Assembly: GCA_012064415.1 (NCBI GenBank)
Contig: SSNU01000231.1
Coordinates: forward strand, 96,790 to 160,789
Origin: Gyrodactylus bullatarudis
Lineage: Eukaryota; Platyhelminthes; Monogenea; Gyrodactylidea; Gyrodactylidae
DNA: 64,000 nt
Reading direction: 5' to 3'
The position numbers were made by a program, and so were the translations under genes. The notes beneath the pieces were generated by a model. It saw only the letters and a list, made by a program, of their open reading frames with translations. It was not told the DNA's origin and ran no database searches. Every line of letters starts with the position of its first letter. Positions within the stretch are counted from its first letter, which is position 1. Positions 1 to 11,002 of the stretch are shown here, piece after piece.

Positions 1-890
1 ATCAAGTCTTTTGTAAAAATAGTAAATCCTAAGATATATCACCTACATATTTTTCTCGAAAATGCTTCTTCCATATTGAGATTTTTCCAAATTTCACCAA
101 AGACTTTTTACGGGAATAAAATTATTCTCAGTTGGACGATGAGTTAGTCATATCTATCCAGAACCCTGTTGCTAATCTGGCATAGTCAATACCTTTTATT
201 CTTCTTTATAATTTCAAGTTATCTAATTAAACGACCCTTGATATTTTATTTTACAATGTAAATCTTTTTCAATCTAGCATAATAAAATCTTGAATATTGC
301 GTTTCAATCAATCCGGGATCTGATTGGAAGTACGTTGTTTATTGTAGAATATCTATTCTAATGAAAAATTCTCAAATGAAAAAGAATCACTTGTTGATGG
401 CATTGTAGTCTCAAGAGTCGAATTATCCTATGGTATCCCTAGCACCTTCAGAATTTAATCTAAAACGTCTAAAAAGTTTACAACTTTTCGAGAGATAACG
501 GAAACAAGTTTTCTATGGGAATGAATATTTTGAAATCAATAACTTTTGACTAAAATAGATTCTATTAATGAATTTAGAAAGAAAGACTATTTATTTGAAT
601 TCCTTTCCAAATTCAGGCATAGTAATAGAAAATTATAGTTTATGCCAGATCAAATATAAATTATAATTGATACAAAAAAATTTTAAACAAATACCATTTG
701 ATTTAAATTTATTCGAAACTTTTTTTACTAAAACGTCTGTCAGAAATTCGGTTTTCAATGATAAATGATATTATTTTATGAAAGGATTTGACTAAAACAG
801 ATTAATAATTATAATTTTGAACCAAATAGCTCTTTAGGGAGCTGTTCAGCATAGATTGACTATAACGTTGTTCGTTTGCTACCTGACTAT

Positions 891-975
891 GTTGTCTTCT
901 GGCTTGAATTGGTCTATCTGTAGAAAAAGAAAGAGAAAGATGTAACAGATTGACCAACACAAGTCAGAAGACAAC
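891..975. repeat. Hairpin with ~31-bp arms, related to 56118-56190
   Basis: The arm at 891-921 and the arm at 944-975 are imperfect reverse complements around a purine-rich loop of about 22 nt. The left arm and its upstream flank, with the string TGCTACCTGACTATGTTGTC, recur in opposite orientation at about 56150-56175. This is therefore a dispersed element rather than a one-off hairpin. Confidence 0.5.
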
Positions 976-1884
976 GATGTTCTAACAGAGTTTAGCATTC
1001 AGATATTGTTGAGAAATTCCTAAAAATCAAATTTCGATCACTCTCTCACTTCGAAATTATCATCTCATTTCATTATGGGATTCAAAAAATTTCGCTCTAG
1101 GTACTTAGATGATATATCCCACAGGTTCGTCTTATTCGGATTACCTTTTATCAACTAAAGATTTAATAAGAAGTCATTAAAAAAATTAAGGTTTTACCAA
1201 AATTTTCAAGATATGCTTAAAATTGATCGTTTTATCAGAAAAGTAAGAGAATCATGTTTAAAATTTTATCCTACTCCTGCTCAAGGGATTAACTCTTGAA
1301 GATTCAGATATTTATTTTTCAAAAGACAAATGCAATTTTTTTCAAAAACCACTTTTTAGTTCAGGAGGCCAAAAAAGAGCCATTTCTAGACCCTGAGAAT
1401 GGCTATTTATTTCATCTCAAGAGATGACTTCAAGAGGATCACATTTTCGAATTCTATGGATTTGGTTTCTCTTTGATTCTAGGTTTAGAAAAAAAGATTG
1501 TTTCTTTTAAGGTTGAATTATTTACTGCATCTTACAATTAAATAATAATCTATTTTTTATCCTCATAAATACAGTTGCAATTATTCAAAATCTCAGCATA
1601 GGTAGAGAAGAGGAACGTTCATTTCCTCTTCATTGAGAATGTCTCTTGCTTTTATTCAAGAAATATCAACTCCTGCCTCACCACCCTATTTCCAAAATGA
1701 AATGATTTAAAACAAAACAAAAAATAAATGTACAGAGGAATCTATTGTGATATATTCTCCCTATTTCTAGAAAAAATTAAAGTTATCTTTCTAGTTAGAA
1801 TGATCATCTTGAGATAAACAAGAATAAGTATTTTTGAGCTCTTTTCAAATTCAAAGAGAAAAAAATTAGTTTTCGGGACCCTCG

Positions 1885-2220
1885 GATGTTAACTCAAAAT
1901 TTAACATTAAAAAACGAAAAAATCGCATTTTTGAAAACCAAAATGAAAAATTTTCAAGTTCTGATATCCAAAATCATCAACATTTACCTAATTTTCTAGG
2001 GATTTCTTTCAACATGTGAAAAATAAAATGTTGAAAAATTATTCAAAAATCTTGACGTTGTCTTTCCTCGTAGTAAAAGTAATTGAAAAAAATTTGGTGC
2101 GTGTCAATTTCAATCAAGATTTTGTATATCAGAACAAACTCGAAAACTTATGGTTTTATAGGAAAAAATGCATAGTTTAAAATGAGATTAAGGTTGGGAA
2201 AAGTTGAAAAATTAAGATTT
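1885..2220. repeat. Dispersed repeat, second copy in an APC1 intron
   Basis: This stretch matches 43715-44085 in the same orientation. Shared strings include ATATCAGAACAAACTCGAAA and TTTTATAGGAAAAAATGC. No open frame or terminal inverted repeat is evident, so its class is unknown. Confidence 0.6.
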
Positions 2221-2617
2221 TTTTCAATAAACAGGAATTACCGTATAAACATATGGTGATATCTAAGGATCACTGGATGTTGAACTGATGAGACGCTATC
2301 AATCATTGCATTGCTCCAGTTATATAACAAATTACAACTTGTAATAGGTATCTAAAGTTTGCACTACATCATTCCAATATTTTAATTCTATCCTCTTGAA
2401 ATATCAGCAAATGCGGATTGACTTGAAAGTTAAAAATTATCAATAGCAGAAAATTTATTGAAAATAGTTTCTTCTCCACATGCTGGAAGGAAGGAAGTTT
2501 TCCATTTTTATTATTATATTTAAAATATCGCACGCTTTTTAAAACGCAGATAGAATCCTAAATTTTTAAAATTAACTCCTTGATTTAAGATAGACTTTAG
2601 CACATACACCTAATTAA

Positions 2618-3015
2618 TATGAAGGTTGAAATTTATGATTTTTACAAAAGTTTCAATTTTTTCATCGAAAAATCAAATTCGATCAAGAATTTTTGAAATT
2701 TAGATTGACGATGAGAAGAAAAAATATCGAGATGGGGCCAAATTCCCATTTTTTTGAACTTGAATTAGAATTTTTTGTTGATTTCAAAGTGATCCAAAAA
2801 TGATTTTAAAAAATAGGAATTTGGCGCCAAATGGGAATTTGAAAAATGGCTATATTTTTCATAAAAATATTTTTTTTTCAGAATTTTTTTCTTCAAATGG
2901 TAAATGTGGACAACATGAGTAGGTTCCCAGAAAATCTTTAACAAATTCGAATTCTTAATGAAAATATCAAGATTTCTGTAAAACAGAATAGATTCCCAAC
3001 TTCATAACAATAAGC
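2618..3015. repeat. Palindromic dispersed repeat, copy 1
   Basis: The left edge resembles GAAGTTGGGAATCTATGATT, and the right edge is its reverse complement near ATAGATTCCCAACTTCAT. The arms carry the family marker TTGGCGCCAAA. It belongs to the same family as 12362-13045, 20772-21395, 26862-27690, 54225-54650 and 60345-61268. Half copies lie near 3830-4060, 6365-6660, 19730-19970, 21700-21835 and 56560-56760. Confidence 0.6.
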
Positions 3016-4491
3016 TCTAGTTTCTCTGTCCAATTGTGATCCTAAAAATCAAATTTTGATCGCTCTCTCACAACAATTTTCATATTTCTTGGTGAAGCTT
3101 ATGATAAAAATCTTTATCATCTAATTAAAGTTTTATTTTCGATTTGATTAGTTAGGGGAATCTAATAAAAATGATCCTTAAATTCTTGATCAAGTGTTAT
3201 AGCAATATCTTTGGCATCCAGATTTATTTCGATAAAAATTTAAATTCGATAATAATACCCCTTAACTGATATTCAAAGTTTCATTCATATGAACCGTTTT
3301 TAATGTTTCTAATTAGCAATGCAAAAGCAAATTTGAAATCGTTTAAAGAAAGCTTCATCATAGAGCCATCTAGAATCCTTTGTAATCAAAAATTATTTTG
3401 AGTCAGTTTTTAAGAAGAAAACAAATCAATAAAATCCTAACAAATGATCTAAAAACTTGTACTCACAATCGGAAATCTTTATTTAAGACGACCATATATA
3501 GAAATTAAAACCAGCCATGTGTGAAAATACTACAGTTTGTTCAAATTCTCAGACAAGTTGTGTGGGAGAAATTTTTTAATTTATTCATAAAGAATTTCAA
3601 ATCCATGTTGCTTATTAATCAAGACATATAGGAGAATCGGCAAATCTTATCTTTCGACAAAACAAAAAAAGAATTCTAATTAGAATCAAACCTTTTTTTC
3701 AGAATTAATTATACATTCAGGATAAATAATTCAAAAGGTATTGAGACAATCAGAAAACTGTAGATTAGAAATTTCTAAGAGAAAAACTGCTATCAGAAAT
3801 TCGTTTACGGCCATAAAACTGATTGACATAGAGTTGGGAATCTATGCTGTCAATAAAAATCTACAAAATAAGAATTTTTCAAATTTCAATTTGGCACCAA
3901 AATCCTATTTTTTGAACTTTGATCTGAAAATTTTTATTGATTCGAGAGGGGTCAAAATAAGCTTCTCAGAATCAGAATTAGACAAGAAAATCTCTTGAAA
4001 ATTTTTCGGCTTTTTGTTTAATTTTGATCCTGAAAGCTTCTTTTGATCCCGCTCTCTCTGAATCAATAAACTTTTTCATTTTATGGAAGAGTAAAACTGA
4101 CATCAAATATTGAAATGGACAAAAGTTTATCCAGACATTGTTTTTCATGACTCATGTTAAACCAATAAACTTTTCAAATAAACTTTAAAAAAGATGTCGT
4201 TGAAAATCTAATTTGTTAGAATGTGCAAATTAGTCTGAGATAATCTGGCAAATTCAGTAAAATATATTTGGAAATTTATAAACATATGTATATATTCATC
4301 TAAATCTTTTACAACAAATAAAAATTTACTGATAGGATAGGTAAAAAATAAGTTTCATCCTCTTAGCCTCCTTAAATTGATTAAATTGCCATCCTTATTT
4401 CATTCGTATCTATAATTTACAAAATTCCTTGAGCAAGTCTGATCACATGAAGCTTATGTTTGCAACATTTGTCTGAATTTGCAGAGAAGAG

Positions 4492-6141
4492 TTACTTTTT
4501 GAATAAATCATTCTTCAAATCATGGAGTTTTGTACGAAAGTTTGGATTTAGAAAGGAGTAGATCAAAACGTTGATCGCATTATTTACATAATAAAATTCA
4601 TGATGCATCTGAATGTTGGTCTTATTTTTTATGTCCACTTCGGACCACCAGGAAAAGTGAACCCACATGAGTGGGAATAATGTAGCGTAAAATACCACTG
4701 TTGATATGAACAACATGAGACCTGTACGTCTAGCACGGATTCGCTGATTTCTCGAAATCACTCGCCATTGATCTCCGAATTTGGCAACGAAACTCTTTCT
4801 TTTGTAACTATCGTTAGTACGATTATTTTCTAGGAATATATTATTTGTAGTCGAGATGTCTGTAGTGCTAGCTTGGTTATTATTTTCCGAATCAATAGTC
4901 TTCTGTGAACAGTAGACCTTGTTGTTTTTACGGTTTTTAACATCCTGTCGATGAACAGCAATGAAAACTCTCACATAGAGATATGCGATAATCAGAATTG
5001 ACAGAGAAGATGCCAGAAGGTAGATCCGATTGATTTGTGTTCTCATCAATTTTGAGAAGGTACAGTCACGCCAATGGAATAACTCAAAATAATGCACAAT
5101 TACCAGTGACATTTCCAAGGAGGTAACGCCAAGGTTTAACAAAATTATCAACAGCCAAACTAATCGGAGGCGAGTATTTGCCTTGACCAATTTGGCCGTA
5201 AACAATTTAATTGGCTGTTCAATCTGAAATAACTTTAACTTCTTTTTATTCATAAGGCGAAAGCCGCAGAACAAACAATCTTGGCTTATATTGTTGTTCT
5301 CAATGATATTTTGATGATCAGGGTTATTTGTCTCAGTTGTTGAGTAGTGCTCGTTAATTTTTCTCGTATCAATCTTGTAGCAAAGACAGTAACAAAATAA
5401 ACAAAAGCATTTCTTCTTATTCTCATGATCCGAGGATTCAGAGATACTCCGACCGAGACGTTCAATCGACATTGTTTCTGAATTCTTCGGACTTTCTTCA
5501 TACTGATTGCTTGGCTCAATGTTCTCTGAGCTATAGGATTTATTCCTGAGAAATAGGTAGTTTCGCAGACGTCCACAAAATGTTGTGCTCTGGAATTTTT
5601 TCCCATTCTTACTAGTTGAATTGCAGGTAAGAGTTAGATAACGATCCAAAGCAATAGCTGATAAGATGCATCCTTCGAAGGCGAAGGCAATGTTCCTCAG
5701 AGAATCAAGGAGATCATCCAACAAATGAATGACATCAGCGTACGATTTGAATTTTTCATCATCTTCTTTAAAGTACTTGAACAACGATCGAAATATATCC
5801 CAAGGTAAAATGGCCGTACAGGTAACTAGATCAACAGTGGCCAGTGCCAGGATCAAATGTCTCTGAGTTGACTGAGCTGAATTTTTTCGTTTTTTCACAT
5901 CTTTATCAATGCTATTATGACTAATTGTATTTTGCTGGCGATTTTTCAATGAGATATTCCCTGACCGCTTGTAACAATAAACTAAAAGAACCAAAATATT
6001 TCCAAATATTCCCAAGAAACACAAGAGAGTTAGAATTATCGTCGAGACGATAACATTGACATGATTCATCTCGTGGTTGTCATCGCCGTGCTTGCACGAA
6101 GGGATCTCCGATGTCGTACTGATGAAGGATCCATTTGACAT
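4492..6141 (-). CDS. Class A (rhodopsin-like) orphan GPCR with giant second intracellular loop
   Basis: An intronless 549-residue frame starting at the ATG at 6141. Seven hydrophobic segments are visible, at about residues 29-57, 95-117, 148-170, 326-352, 370-398, 473-499 and 515-535. Family marks include NIL in TM1, the DRY box at 166-168, the TM6 proline in ATLFPLMW (489-490) and NPNF in TM7 (532-535). From family knowledge it is a plasma-membrane receptor coupling to G proteins; the ligand cannot be told. The second intracellular loop, between DRY and TM4, is about 155 residues instead of the usual ~20. It carries a cysteine cluster, CFCLFCYCLCYK, at 245-256. The first intracellular loop is also long and polar, and the C-tail is short. 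Lack of introns could reflect retroposition or lineage intron loss. The fold is secure; the subfamily is unknown. Confidence 0.85.
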   Translation of the reverse strand: MSNGSFISTTSEIPSCKHGDDNHEMNHVNVIVSTIILTLLCFLGIFGNILVLLVYCYKRSGNISLKNRQQNTISHNSIDKDVKKRKNSAQSTQRHLILALATVDLVTCTAILPWDIFRSLFKYFKEDDEKFKSYADVIHLLDDLLDSLRNIAFAFEGCILSAIALDRYLTLTCNSTSKNGKKFQSTTFCGRLRNYLFLRNKSYSSENIEPSNQYEESPKNSETMSIERLGRSISESSDHENKKKCFCLFCYCLCYKIDTRKINEHYSTTETNNPDHQNIIENNNISQDCLFCGFRLMNKKKLKLFQIEQPIKLFTAKLVKANTRLRLVWLLIILLNLGVTSLEMSLVIVHYFELFHWRDCTFSKLMRTQINRIYLLASSLSILIIAYLYVRVFIAVHRQDVKNRKNNKVYCSQKTIDSENNNQASTTDISTTNNIFLENNRTNDSYKRKSFVAKFGDQWRVISRNQRIRARRTGLMLFISTVVFYATLFPLMWVHFSWWSEVDIKNKTNIQMHHEFYYVNNAINVLIYSFLNPNFRTKLHDLKNDLFKK

Positions 6142-6364
6142 GATTTTTTTACCTCATGAAAACACTTCTAGTATTCTCTTTGAGTGAGGATGATTAGTGA
6201 GTTTGATTATCTACAGTATTACATAAGAGAGGAATTAATTTTTATTCAAAAAATGTTAAAATTTTATTGGACTATCGTTGCATTTGCATGATTGGTCATT
6301 TTCGGAATGAATGTAAATTCTCTTCATCATTTAATGTTGTTGTTTTTTAAACTTCTATTTAACA

Positions 6365-6660
6365 TAAAGTCGTGTCTTATTTTGATCCTGAAAATCAACT
6401 TTTGATCACTCTCTCACTTTGAAATCAACAAAAATATTCAGTTCAAATTTCAAAAAAATTGAGGTTTTGGCGCAAAATCAAAATTTGAAAGTTACCATAT
6501 TTTTCATTAAAAAAATTATTTTCAGAACTTTTTCTTCAAATTTTAAAAGTGAACTACATGAATAGGATTTTAAAAATCTGAGACATATTCGAATTTTTGA
6601 TTTAAAAAATCAAGGTTTTCGTAAAAATCATAGATTCCTAACATAATATAAATTAGCTTT
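6365..6660. repeat. Half copy of the palindromic dispersed repeat
   Basis: It contains the family's TTTTGATCCTGAAAATCAAC and TTTTGGCGC-like strings but only one arm. It lies just upstream of the GPCR start, so it may supply promoter sequence. That is inference only. Confidence 0.45.
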
Positions 6661-6831
6661 ATATTTAATTGACACCTGTTCATTTCTTTAAACAAGTGAA
6701 TTTCTAGTCAATATCTATTCATTACTCTCAAAAGAAAGCTCTTGAGCGCTAGTAAACTATTGAACTTAATATTCTCAACTTTAGAAATACTTGCATGGAA
6801 GTTTGAATCCATAATTTTTTATTCCTCTGTT

Positions 6832-7296
6832 TCAATATTTAGTTAGACATGAATTCGCTTCTGCCTTAAAGTTATCAAAACTTGTTGCTGTCTCCATAGC
6901 TGCTCTCTGACATTCTCTTAGTATCGCATTTTCACATTTATTCTGTACACTAAAATAGTCTGGCTTTAGACTTTTAAAGCAATCACTGTTACAGTTGACA
7001 AAGGACTCTACCATAATCGCTCTATAGGCTTCTTGGCATTTCCTATTACATTCGAAACAATTCTCGCCACTGCGTACATCATGCATTGATTTAGCACTTT
7101 TTAACTTATTAATTGCACAAGTAGCTACACAATTTTGAGGACAACTCTTGAGTATTTTGATAGCTTGGTTGATTTTCTCATGAAACTCAGGTCCGCTGTA
7201 TGCATAGATTTCGTTTACAGCATCTAGTGCTTCATTTGTGCAGCTGGATACAAAACCAATGATCACTATTAACAAGTATATTCGTGAACTATCCAT
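6832..7296 (-). CDS. Small secreted cysteine-rich protein, family not recognised
   Basis: An intronless frame of 154 residues starting with ATG at 7296. Residues 1-18 (MDSSRIYLLIVIIGFVSS) form a clear signal peptide. The mature part has about eleven further cysteines, in spacings such as CPQNCVATC, CFECNRKC and CNSDC, and is otherwise charged and helical-looking. I infer an extracellular, disulfide-bonded product. Coding-like composition, a clean start and the signal peptide argue against chance. I recognise no domain and assign no function. The nearest gene is the GPCR about 690 bp away on the same strand, and nothing links the two. Confidence 0.65.
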   Translation of the reverse strand: MDSSRIYLLIVIIGFVSSCTNEALDAVNEIYAYSGPEFHEKINQAIKILKSCPQNCVATCAINKLKSAKSMHDVRSGENCFECNRKCQEAYRAIMVESFVNCNSDCFKSLKPDYFSVQNKCENAILRECQRAAMETATSFDNFKAEANSCLTKY

Positions 7297-7741
7297 TGTA
7301 TTTTTGAGTTAATTAAAACTCAAATTATATTTACACAAGCTAGCCAATGGAAAACGTGCAATGAATGTTTATGTGGATTAAAAATTTCCATTTTTTCTTC
7401 ATTTACCAAATAACAAGTATAATTTCAATAATGTATAATATTCTTTTATCTGAACGAATTTATTGTTTTCGTCTTAGATCCTTTAATCTCTTGTCCCAGT
7501 AATCTACAATAGACTATAGAGAAGCTACATAAAATGCTGTTTCTATTAAAAAGAACAAGATGATAGATTCAAAATCGGTCAACCTTAATTCACTCCAAAA
7601 TTAAACAATTGAGGACTTTGGGATAACTTATTCATGGAAACTTGATTTTATTGATCATCATTAAGAAATTATTGCAAAGAAATTATTAAAAAATTTATTG
7701 GTTGACTTATACACATCCAAAAATGCATCAAAACCGACAGT

Positions 7742-8006
7742 ATGAAACTAAATTTATTCAAAGTTTATGCTAGATCAATATTGAACACTGCTCTGCAATC
7801 TGGAACTTGGAATATGACAAATGGTCCAGGAAAGTACAAAATATCATGCGATAGATTTACACGCCTTCTGTCATCAACATATCAGACTGAGATGAAATCT
7901 ACTAAAAACTCTTTATTGCTCAGAGAAACTATTACCCTAATCAAGCTCTCACCACTGACTAGCTCTAATCGCCAAGGCTTACGATCTAATGTTCCAGAAT
8001 ATGGTT
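7742..8006 (-). pseudogene. Possible relic coding segment, unidentified
   Basis: On the minus strand about 80 codons read as protein-like sequence with one internal TGA. Recognisable pieces are KPWRLELVSGESLIRVIVSL before the stop and YVDDRRRVNLSHDILYFPGP after it. The plus strand is also open for 103 codons but looks less protein-like. Stops close both ends and no splice signals are convincing. I do not recognise the family. It could be a transposon fragment, since a foldback element begins 165 bp downstream. Confidence 0.25.
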
Positions 8007-8371
8007 ATCTAAAAAAGCTATCAATTTCCAAAAGGGCCAAAAAAATGTTTTAAATACTTAATCGCGCAATAAAAAATCTTGAAAATTATGAATTTGAAAA
8101 AATTTATAATGTTTAGCTATGTACAAAAACTGAGGAATCCATTTAATGTTTACATATATAACACATTAATTTTTTGGGTTAATTCCAAAAATCACCCCAA
8201 AGGAAAATTTTTTGCAAAAATCGCCCCAATGAAAATTTTAACTCTTTACCTCGAATCAATTAATCTCATTTCAAAATTCCTCTCTTACTGAATGGTGTAA
8301 CTTGAATGATTCAAATTCTTTATGCAACCTACATAAGTTTCAGAAAGATTGAAAGTGAACTTTCTCCTTAT

Positions 8372-8650
8372 ATATGTTACCGGTAATCTTGTTACTCTTG
8401 ATAGTCTCAAGACTCCCTGGCAAATCAGTTAAACTTGTTACTAGTAACAAGATTATCTGATAGTCTCATGAATCCCGGGAATCTTGTTACTAGTAACAAG
8501 TTTAACTGACAATAACTAATTTTTTGACTTTCAGAATTTAGAAAGAAAAATCACTCAGTTTATTCCTAAGTTATGAATCATAACACCCCTAGGATTTTTT
8601 CAGATTCTCTTTTCAAAAGTGTTACACATCAATAGAACCTTAAAAGCTTT
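8372..8650. repeat. Left inner arm with two 18-bp palindromes
   Basis: The perfect palindrome CTTGTTACTAGTAACAAG occurs at 8434-8451 and 8483-8500, 49 bp apart, separated by a spacer containing CCCGGG. A degenerate half site, CTTGTTACTCTTG, lies at the outer edge. The whole arm is the inverted copy of 9400-9740. Confidence 0.85.
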
Positions 8651-9009
8651 ACAAAAGATGATACCGGTAGAAATGAAACTATACCTGTGTGATATTATCT
8701 AGAATTATAACCTCAAACTTCATATTCATTTTCAATCCATACGAAATTTATTGACTAATCAGTTTATCAACTTTCATTTATAATCTAAACTTTCACCAAA
8801 TCTTTGGGATCTAGTAAATTTTTCAAAATAATCCTTCGAGTTTTTCTCTTATTTATAGTTAGTTGTTTGTTTGAAAAGTAATCAAATACAGCTGTATCAT
8901 AAAAATTTATTCATTCGTACAAGAAAGACTGCTGTGACATCTTGCATTTACATTTTAATGTATCTCATTTTGTTTTGCAGTCACACTTGAAGAAGCCATG
9001 GTCATTTAC

Positions 9010-9383
9010 AAATTAATGGAGACTTTTCATTCTTTGTACTGAATAAATAAGTTCAGGAACTTCCTCGATTGACAAGAAATTTTCATCGACCCTAGTCAGT
9101 TAATTTGCTGAATAAAGACCTTCAATTATTCCTGTCTTAGTTCCGACCTTGAAGAAAATTTCTATAACTTCAAGTATTACACACAATAACTTTTGAAATC
9201 GAGTTTTGATCGATCAAATTCCGATACTTTCACTAAAACATTTTCTCCAACATTGAATGTCCTTTTGGTTTGCAAAAGTATCTTGGCTTTGTTCTCTAGA
9301 TGGCCTATGACTATTTCCTTATTCAATTCTGATCTATTGTATGTCTCATTGGATACGTCACAAGATGATGGTACTTGGAATTA
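9010..9383 (-). pseudogene. Decayed C-terminus of a Ginger/KRBA2-type integrase
   Basis: The minus strand reads FNVGENVLVKVSEFDRSKLD, then a frameshift or stop near 9180. In the next frame it gives FFKVGTKTGIIEGLYSAN, a TAA, and LTRVDENFLSIEEVPELIYS. The pattern 'vGdnVlVkVpefDRsk' followed by 'yqVGTktGiikGlyS' is the C-terminal region of the Ginger/KRBA2 integrase family. It matches the domain at 16123-16365 in the other Ginger copy. The catalytic core is absent. This shows that the foldback element derives from, or captured, a Ginger-like transposon. Confidence 0.65.
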
Positions 9384-9399
9384 AAATTTATTATATTTG

Positions 9400-9740
9400 A
9401 AGGTTCTATTGATGTGAAACACTTTTGAAAAGAGAATCTGAAAAAATCCTAGGGGTATAAACTGAGTGATTTTTCTTTCTAAATTCTGAAAGTCAAAAAA
9501 TTAGTTATTGTCAGTTAAACTTGTTACTAGTAACAAGATTCCCGGGATTCATGAGACTATCAGATAATTTTGGAACCGAGTAACAAGATTAACTGAAATC
9601 CAGTTAAACTTGTTACTAGTAACAAGATTCCCGGGATTCTTGAGACTATCAGATAATCTTGTTACTAGTAACAAGTTTAACTGATTTGCCAGGGAGTCTT
9701 GAGACTATCAAGAGTAACAAGATTACCGGTAACATATAGA
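9400..9740. repeat. Right inner arm with three perfect 18-bp palindromes and one decayed
   Basis: CTTGTTACTAGTAACAAG is perfect at 9520-9537, 9609-9626 and 9658-9675. A degraded copy ends at 9587, about 49 bp after the first. Compared with the left arm there is one extra unit of about 89 bp, a sign of tandem unit gain within the arm. The rest of the arm, starting AAGGTTCTATTGATGTGAAA, mirrors 8560-8645. Confidence 0.85.
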
Positions 9741-10201
9741 ACCTTTGATGGAGAAAACCTTACGTGAATCTAGGTTCTTATAAATTTTTGCAATCCTTAA
9801 AAAATATTTATTACTTGTTTCTCAAGATCGAAATAGTGAAATAAGAAGAGTTGTTAACTTCACCAAACTCCAATGTCCTTGTAGTTTGCAAAAATTAATG
9901 AATATCCCTATTAACATCTGTATGCCGTGGCTAAAAAGTTAGAAGTTGTTTTTAAAAAGTATCCCCTTACAAAAAAATCTCCTTGAAAGCAGCTTACTCG
10001 GAGGTAATAATGCTCCGTGACGTCGAAAATCTGATTGAGGTTAAAAATATGGACGACCATGCAAAAGCCGTAAAATATCAAGTGCTGAAAAAAAGGTAGA
10101 GAATTTATTAAATTAAATTATTTCTTAATATTAAAAAAAATTTTTTGGGATGAATATTGGAAAAAAATTTCTTTTGGGGTGATTTTTGGAATTAACTCAA
10201 A

Positions 10202-11002
10202 TTTTTTAAATAAAGCAGATATAAATCTGATATCTGTATTTATCTTTCCCTAAGTTGCAATTATAATTCAGTATTTAATAGATGAAGGTGGAAAATTTTT
10301 CAAATGATTTTAGCCTACTTTGTTTTTTTAATATCACTGCGAGAGATTCGTTTTTATTTCATCGATGTTAAAAAGCCCTAAGTCTCTTTGTCATTCAGAA
10401 AGATTACTGCGAAACAAGAGGGGGCAAATGTTCTATAGAGTAGCCATTTAAATTCTACGAGCAATAGTGGTTGATAAAATATATATGACGATGGCAGGTA
10501 GGTTTTCAAAAATACTCAAAAATTTTAATTTCCTACTTTCTAAGGACTTTTCTAAGTCTGAAAAATAATTAAGCTAAGATCTTCAAGAAATCCAGGAGAT
10601 TCCTATCAAATTGGTGGTGAACAAAGTTTTTTTAGGTCTTTGATGATAGCCTTTCTTCTAAGCTCGATGAAATTTTTTTTTCTTCTATTGTTATTAAAGT
10701 GAGCAACATGATATTGATAACAATAAACCACATACATAACAGGAAACTTGGCCAAATTAGGCTTTTTTAAAAGTAAATATACTCTTTTTTCTATTCGGCT
10801 TCACATAGAACATTTTTTCTGCCACGAATACATGTCCTTTCTATTGAAAATTAAAATAAACTTCAAATTTATTCAGAGATAAAGAACACGGAAAGAATAG
10901 AATTGATTAGAAAATATTTCTCTGGCTACTAATAAAATTTCCGTTTTAAAATATAAGTGAGAGAAAACTAAATGATTTCAACAAATTTCGAATATTTCAA
11001 TC
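10202..11002. other. No feature recognised
   Basis: AT-rich sequence between the foldback element and the broken secreted-protein gene. I see no open frame of note and no clear repeat. Confidence 0.5.

Larger units (their letters stand above)
1..4491. other. Gene-free AT-rich region with dispersed repeats
   Basis: I see no supportable coding region here. The short open frames, including one of 85 codons at 3741-3998, lie in repeat sequence and have no protein-like composition. The stretch holds a hairpin at 891-975, a dispersed repeat at 1885-2220, a palindromic repeat copy at 2618-3015 and a half copy of the same family around 3830-4060. Confidence 0.7.
8171..10201. mobile_element. Foldback-type DNA transposon with nested inverted repeats
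   Basis: The outer ends are imperfect inverted repeats of about 57 bp: GGGTTAATTCCAAAAATCAC begins near 8176 and its near reverse complement ends near 10199. The flanks are A/T runs, so any ~8-bp target duplication is ambiguous. Inside, a second pair of long inverted arms (about 8372-8650 and 9400-9740) carries the palindrome array annotated separately. Between the arms lies a decayed Ginger/KRBA2-type integrase C-terminus on the minus strand. At 9980-10105 a plus-strand reading, starting LKAAYSEVIMLRDVENLIEV, may be another relic; I cannot identify it. The element appears non-autonomous and degraded. Confidence 0.7.

Noticed and set aside
2285..2335. CTGATGAGACGC, a possible further hammerhead core
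   Set aside because: No downstream GAAA with pairing stems I and II could be found.
3741..3998. 85-codon plus-strand open frame
   Set aside because: It lies within a half copy of the palindromic dispersed repeat, has low-complexity composition and no splice context.
9193..9384. 63-codon plus-strand open frame
   Set aside because: It is the antisense of the Ginger-type integrase C-terminus, which is the better-supported reading.
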